From contig SKLX01000100.1 in the NCBI GenBank assembly GCA_007121375.1, positions 1-8,896 on the forward strand: a DNA stretch of 8,896 nt, given 5' to 3'. This stretch comes from Bacillota bacterium. GTDB taxonomy: Bacteria > Bacillota > Dethiobacteria > SKNC01. A program made the position numbers and the translations under genes. Below are positions 6,410 through 8,896 of this stretch, piece by piece. Under the pieces are notes generated by a model. The model was not told the DNA's origin and did not search any database. It was given only the letters and a program-made list of their open reading frames with translations. How positions within the stretch are numbered: the stretch's first letter is position 1; each line of letters starts with the position of its first letter.

Positions 6410-8038
6410 TTATATCCTTTCCAGTTCTGGTTTTTCAACCAGGGTGGTTTCTTTAAAGCTTCTAAATATCCGGTAATCCAGGTGGGGGAAAATATTATCC
6501 GCTCCGTACAGGCGATCAACCCAGTTGGGGTCAATTTTATTACCCTTAATGTCATCATATAATTTTGTAAAACGGCTTATATGATCCTTAAAGCGATTGA
6601 CGGCATAATCAACCATGGTGCCGGCGTTCATGATAAACTGCCAGTCGCTGGCCTGGGCCAGAAGTAATTCCCGGGCAGCCTGGTTGAGGGCTTTTTTCTG
6701 GTATCCTTCGCATCGGGGATAAGAGTCAGCCAGCTCAATCATTCTTTCTGTGGCCTTATGAAGGTGGCGGTAGGTCCAGTCATTGGTCCCGTTAAGCCAC
6801 ACTTCATGATATCCTTTGTTTCCCCAGCTGGAGGCGCAAGGGGTTGATACCTGGAGGGGATGGTTTAGCTCCAGGTATTCGCTGGGAGTAATGGTTTTTA
6901 CAATATCCTGGTCAAAGGCCATTTTTCTTAGAAGTAACCCTATCCAGCTGGGTCCTTCATACCACCAGTGGCCAAAAAGTTCCGCGTCATAAGGGGCCAC
7001 GATTAAGGGAGGAGGGCCTACCAGTCCCGATAACCATTCCACCTGCTTTTCCCGGTTAAACATAAAGTTGCCGGCATGTTCTGCGGTTTTTTCCCGGGCA
7101 ATTTCCGGCTGGTAAGGTTCTTTGTCTAAACTTTTGCCGGTGATACGGTAATACTTCAACCCGGTATGGATACGGATTCCATCGGGATGAATATAGGGCT
7201 TGATATAGTTAAAATCCAGATCGTAACCTATATCCCGGTAGAAGTCCCGGTAATAGAAATCTCCCGGGTAACCCTCCGTTCTGCTCCATACCTGCTTGGT
7301 AGATTCCGGGTCCCTGCCAAAGACTGCAATTTCCGAAGGACACAGGATAGGGGTATAAACACCGTACTTGGGTCGGGGAGAAGCATAGGTAATTCCGTGG
7401 GTTTCCGTAAAGAAATATTTTATCCCCAGGTCTTTTAATATTTCTTCATCTCCAGGATTATAAGCACACTCGGGGATCCAAAAGCCTCTAGGTGCTTTTC
7501 CAAAGGTCCTGGTGTGAAGGTCAATAGCTGCTACCGCTTGGGCATAGATTGCTTCCCGGTGCAGGCCGATAAAGGGAAAATAACCATGGGTCGCTCCACA
7601 AGTGATCAATTCCACATGTCCCGTTTCTTGAAAATCTTTGAAAGCCCTTAAAATATTTTTTTGGTACTTTTCTTTAAACAGGTAATAGCTCTCCTGGAAT
7701 CGATCCAGATACATGCGAGCCAGAGGGTTAAAAGCGGAATCAAATTTTGTTCTCTGGATTTCTTTTTCAGCCAGTTCTATTAATTTTTCCAGGTGGTTTA
7801 TGTACCTATCCTGAAGAAATTTATCCCCCAGCATGGAAACAAGGGTAGGGGAAAGGGATATAGTAAGGCGAAAGTCGACTCCTTCTTCAATGAGCTGACT
7901 GATTTCTTTTATAAGGAGTAGATATGTTTCGGTAATACCTTCGTACAGCCATTTTTCTTCCAGGGAAAATTCATGTTCCGGATGGCGGACATAGGGTAGA
8001 TGGGCATGTAGAACCATGCAAAGATATCCCTTGGGCAT
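6410..8038 (-). CDS. GH57 family 1,4-alpha-glucan branching enzyme
   Basis: This 542-residue protein is predicted to cut alpha-1,4-glucan chains and rejoin them through alpha-1,6 links, making branches in a glycogen-like polymer. It shows the GH57 motifs in order: HAHLPY (11-16), CGATHGYFP (147-155), GFWIPECAY (185-193) with E190 as predicted nucleophile, and APYDAELFGHWW (348-359) with D351 as predicted acid/base. The GYPGDFYYRDFYRDIGYDLD stretch (256-275) and SSWGNKGYHEVWLNG (403-417), with W405 and W414, are typical of the branching-enzyme subgroup (TK1436/TTHA1902 type) rather than of amylopullulanase or 4-alpha-glucanotransferase. The C-terminal helical region (about 425-530) is present and there is no helix-hairpin-helix tail as in TK1436. 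No signal peptide is seen, so it is cytosolic. AAAGGAGG (complement of 8046-8053) lies 7 bases before the ATG. It follows the DUF4912 gene by 26 bases, in one operon. Confidence 0.94.
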   Translation of the reverse strand: MPKGYLCMVLHAHLPYVRHPEHEFSLEEKWLYEGITETYLLLIKEISQLIEEGVDFRLTISLSPTLVSMLGDKFLQDRYINHLEKLIELAEKEIQRTKFDSAFNPLARMYLDRFQESYYLFKEKYQKNILRAFKDFQETGHVELITCGATHGYFPFIGLHREAIYAQAVAAIDLHTRTFGKAPRGFWIPECAYNPGDEEILKDLGIKYFFTETHGITYASPRPKYGVYTPILCPSEIAVFGRDPESTKQVWSRTEGYPGDFYYRDFYRDIGYDLDFNYIKPYIHPDGIRIHTGLKYYRITGKSLDKEPYQPEIAREKTAEHAGNFMFNREKQVEWLSGLVGPPPLIVAPYDAELFGHWWYEGPSWIGLLLRKMAFDQDIVKTITPSEYLELNHPLQVSTPCASSWGNKGYHEVWLNGTNDWTYRHLHKATERMIELADSYPRCEGYQKKALNQAARELLLAQASDWQFIMNAGTMVDYAVNRFKDHISRFTKLYDDIKGNKIDPNWVDRLYGADNIFPHLDYRIFRSFKETTLVEKPELERI

Positions 8039-8045
8039 AAGTTTT

Positions 8046-8053
8046 CCTCCTTT
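8046..8053 (-). promoter_or_regulatory. Strong ribosome binding site for the GH57 gene
   Basis: The complement reads AAAGGAGG, nearly the full anti-16S match, with a 7-base spacer to ATG at 8038. It sits in the 26-base gap after DUF4912, so the branching enzyme should be translated independently and efficiently from the shared message. Confidence 0.85.
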
Positions 8054-8064
8054 CTTTACATTTT

Positions 8065-8643
8065 TTAATCTATCTTATAGAATAACGATATAAAATGCTC
8101 ATCGGTGCAGGTAGATTTTAGCTCTTCCGGGTCCACACCTTTTTGTATTAGTTCTTCAGAACTAAGATGGTAAAGGGCCATTCTCCTGTAGATTTTTTGT
8201 TGCAAGTCAAAGAGCCTCCATTCTTCATCGATAATATCGCTTACCGAATCCCTGGGAGTGGTAACAAAATTAGATCTTAGAATGGGGATAAACTCTCCCC
8301 CAGGCAGCTTTCTTCCCAGTTCAACATAATAGGTACGGTTGGGCATACCTGCATTTAAGTACCAGTTATCAGCCCGGTGCTCTAATTCTACATCAAAGGT
8401 TATTTCTGGCTGCTCCAGGGCTGACAGGTGTGTTGGAAACCTGAAAACCCTTATCATGGGGATGCTCCCATCCCAACCAAAATGATGGAATTTCTGCCTG
8501 AAATAGTTTAAGGTTCTTCCTGTTAATTCCCAATAGCTGAATAGCCAGTAAGGATCCCTTAACATTAAAAGCAGGCGGTCATCTCCATAGTAGAGGGGAA
8601 GCTGGTAACCTGAGTTTAGATTATCCCTGTGAAGTTCATGCAT
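8065..8643 (-). CDS. DUF4912 domain protein upstream of the branching enzyme
   Basis: This 192-residue soluble protein has no signal peptide or membrane span. It matches the DUF4912 pattern: LPLYYG (15-20), then LLMLRDPYWLFSYWEL (25-40), a middle strand-rich part with WYLNAGMPNRTYYVELG (94-110), and SNFVTTPRDSVSD (124-136), ending in a charged helical tail. The fold is not known to me. The alternating strands and the many conserved Trp and Tyr residues would fit a beta-sandwich that binds carbohydrate, but that is speculation. Many relatives carry an extra N-terminal domain; this one is the short form. The start at 8643 has GGGAGGTGA (complement of 8648-8656). As first gene of the operon with GH57, it is probably a partner or regulator of glucan branching. 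The domain call is good; the function is unknown. Confidence 0.85.
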   Translation of the reverse strand: MHELHRDNLNSGYQLPLYYGDDRLLLMLRDPYWLFSYWELTGRTLNYFRQKFHHFGWDGSIPMIRVFRFPTHLSALEQPEITFDVELEHRADNWYLNAGMPNRTYYVELGRKLPGGEFIPILRSNFVTTPRDSVSDIIDEEWRLFDLQQKIYRRMALYHLSSEELIQKGVDPEELKSTCTDEHFISLFYKID

Positions 8644-8692
8644 TTTTTCACCTCCCGGTATCCTGTACTAATTTAGAAAAATAACATTAAAT

Positions 8693-8702
8693 ATTATACC
8701 CA
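8693..8702 (-). promoter_or_regulatory. Candidate promoter -10 for the DUF4912-GH57 operon
   Basis: On the minus strand TGGGTATAAT ends at 8693, with a perfect TATAAT (8698-8693) 49 bases upstream of the DUF4912 start. The hexamer at the usual 17-base spacing, CAAATA (8721-8716), is a poor -35, so the promoter either relies on the upstream TGGG context or needs an activator. It is the only consensus -10 I see in the divergent 161-base gap on this strand. Confidence 0.4.
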
Positions 8703-8776
8703 ATCATGTACTATTTATTTGGTTATTTCTTCACAAGATAAAGAAGGTTTTTCCTTTCAGATCAGTTTAGCCTTCG

Positions 8777-8782
8777 TATAAA
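8777..8782 (+). promoter_or_regulatory. Weak candidate -10 for the rightward unit at the window edge
   Basis: TATAAA lies 8 bases before the AGGAGGGG ribosome site. The hexamer 17 bases upstream (CTTTCA, 8754-8759) matches the -35 consensus at three positions. A transcript from here would have a very short leader. This is a low-confidence call. Confidence 0.25.
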
Positions 8783-8804
8783 AATTTAACAGGAGGGGAA
8801 GATA

Positions 8805-8846
8805 ATGCTGATTTTTAAATTATTTATTAGCTGCCAGAGGCCATGA
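8805..8846 (+). CDS. Possible 13-residue leader peptide
   Basis: AGGAGGGG (8791-8798) lies 6 bases before ATG 8805, the best ribosome site on this strand near the right edge. The frame encodes MLIFKLFISCQRP and stops at TGA 8844-8846. That stop overlaps ATG 8843 of the next frame as ATGA, the usual arrangement for translational coupling. It may be a leader peptide that feeds ribosomes to the downstream gene, or the start of a gene broken by a one-base indel or sequencing error. The peptide is too short to recognise. Confidence 0.35.
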   Translation: MLIFKLFISCQRP

Positions 8847-8896
8847 TAGAAATGGCATTACTGGTCCAGGAAAGGGAAGAAATGGTGGCAAAATGT
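8843..8896 (+). CDS. N-terminal fragment of an unidentified protein, cut by the window end
   Basis: A frame opens at ATG 8843 (or in-frame ATG 8852) and stays open for the 18 codons to the window edge. It reads MIEMALLVQEREEMVAKC, an amphipathic, charged sequence that looks like real protein. ATG 8843 has no well-spaced ribosome site of its own (CAGAGG at 8835-8840 is only 2 bases away) but overlaps the leader stop as ATGA. ATG 8852 would have CAGAGG 11 bases upstream. LLVQEREEMV faintly recalls the start of class II aldolase/adducin proteins, but 18 residues are too few to assign it. Confidence 0.4.
   Translation, partial: MIEMALLVQEREEMVAKC

Noticed and set aside
7166..7438. Plus-strand 90-codon frame opposite the GH57 gene
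   Set aside because: It overlaps the catalytic region of a strongly conserved enzyme and reads as its complement, with no motif of its own.
1..8896. CRISPR arrays, tRNA or rRNA genes, insertion sequences, phage or toxin-antitoxin genes
   Set aside because: I saw no regularly spaced repeats, cloverleaf pattern, transposase motifs or terminal inverted repeats; the window is densely coding.

Overview
The window reads as chromosomal DNA of a low-to-moderate-GC bacterium, most likely an anaerobic, Clostridia-type member of the Bacillota. The reasons are strong purine-rich Shine-Dalgarno sites of the AGGAGG/GGTGA kind in front of every gene, use of a TTG start, TATAAT-type -10 boxes, a Gram-positive-style ComEC, and the pairing of a DUF4912 protein with a GH57 branching enzyme. 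This placement is inference; no rRNA or other taxonomic marker is present.

Layout. Positions 18-2480 (+) hold a full-length ComEC, the DNA-uptake channel of natural competence. After a gap of about 105 bases with a candidate promoter, a two-gene (+) unit follows: a GT4 glycosyltransferase resembling non-classical glycogen synthases (2587-3888), overlapping by 4 bases an 820-residue sugar-nucleotidyltransferase fused to a left-handed beta-helix and a degenerate phosphohexomutase-like domain (3885-6347). A 13-bp perfect hairpin with a T-run at 6360-6403 closes this unit. On the other side, reading toward it on the minus strand, is a second two-gene unit: a DUF4912 protein (8643-8065), then a GH57 1,4-alpha-glucan branching enzyme (8038-6410), 26 bases apart. 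Its promoter region (8644-8804) is shared with a divergent (+) reading frame that starts near the right edge: a 13-codon leader-like ORF overlapping, through ATGA, a frame that stays open to the window end.

How the genes fit together. The four central genes make a coherent alpha-glucan set: a nucleotidyltransferase to make NDP-sugar, a GT4 synthase to extend a glucan chain, a GH57 enzyme to introduce branches, and a DUF4912 partner of unknown role. No classical GlgC, GlgA or GH13 GlgB is present in this window. The best candidate for an under-described system is therefore a convergent GT4 / NTase-pseudomutase / DUF4912 / GH57 locus acting as an alternative glycogen-like pathway. The nucleotide and sugar used, and the role of the degenerate mutase domain and of DUF4912, are open. 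ComEC looks like an unrelated neighbour.
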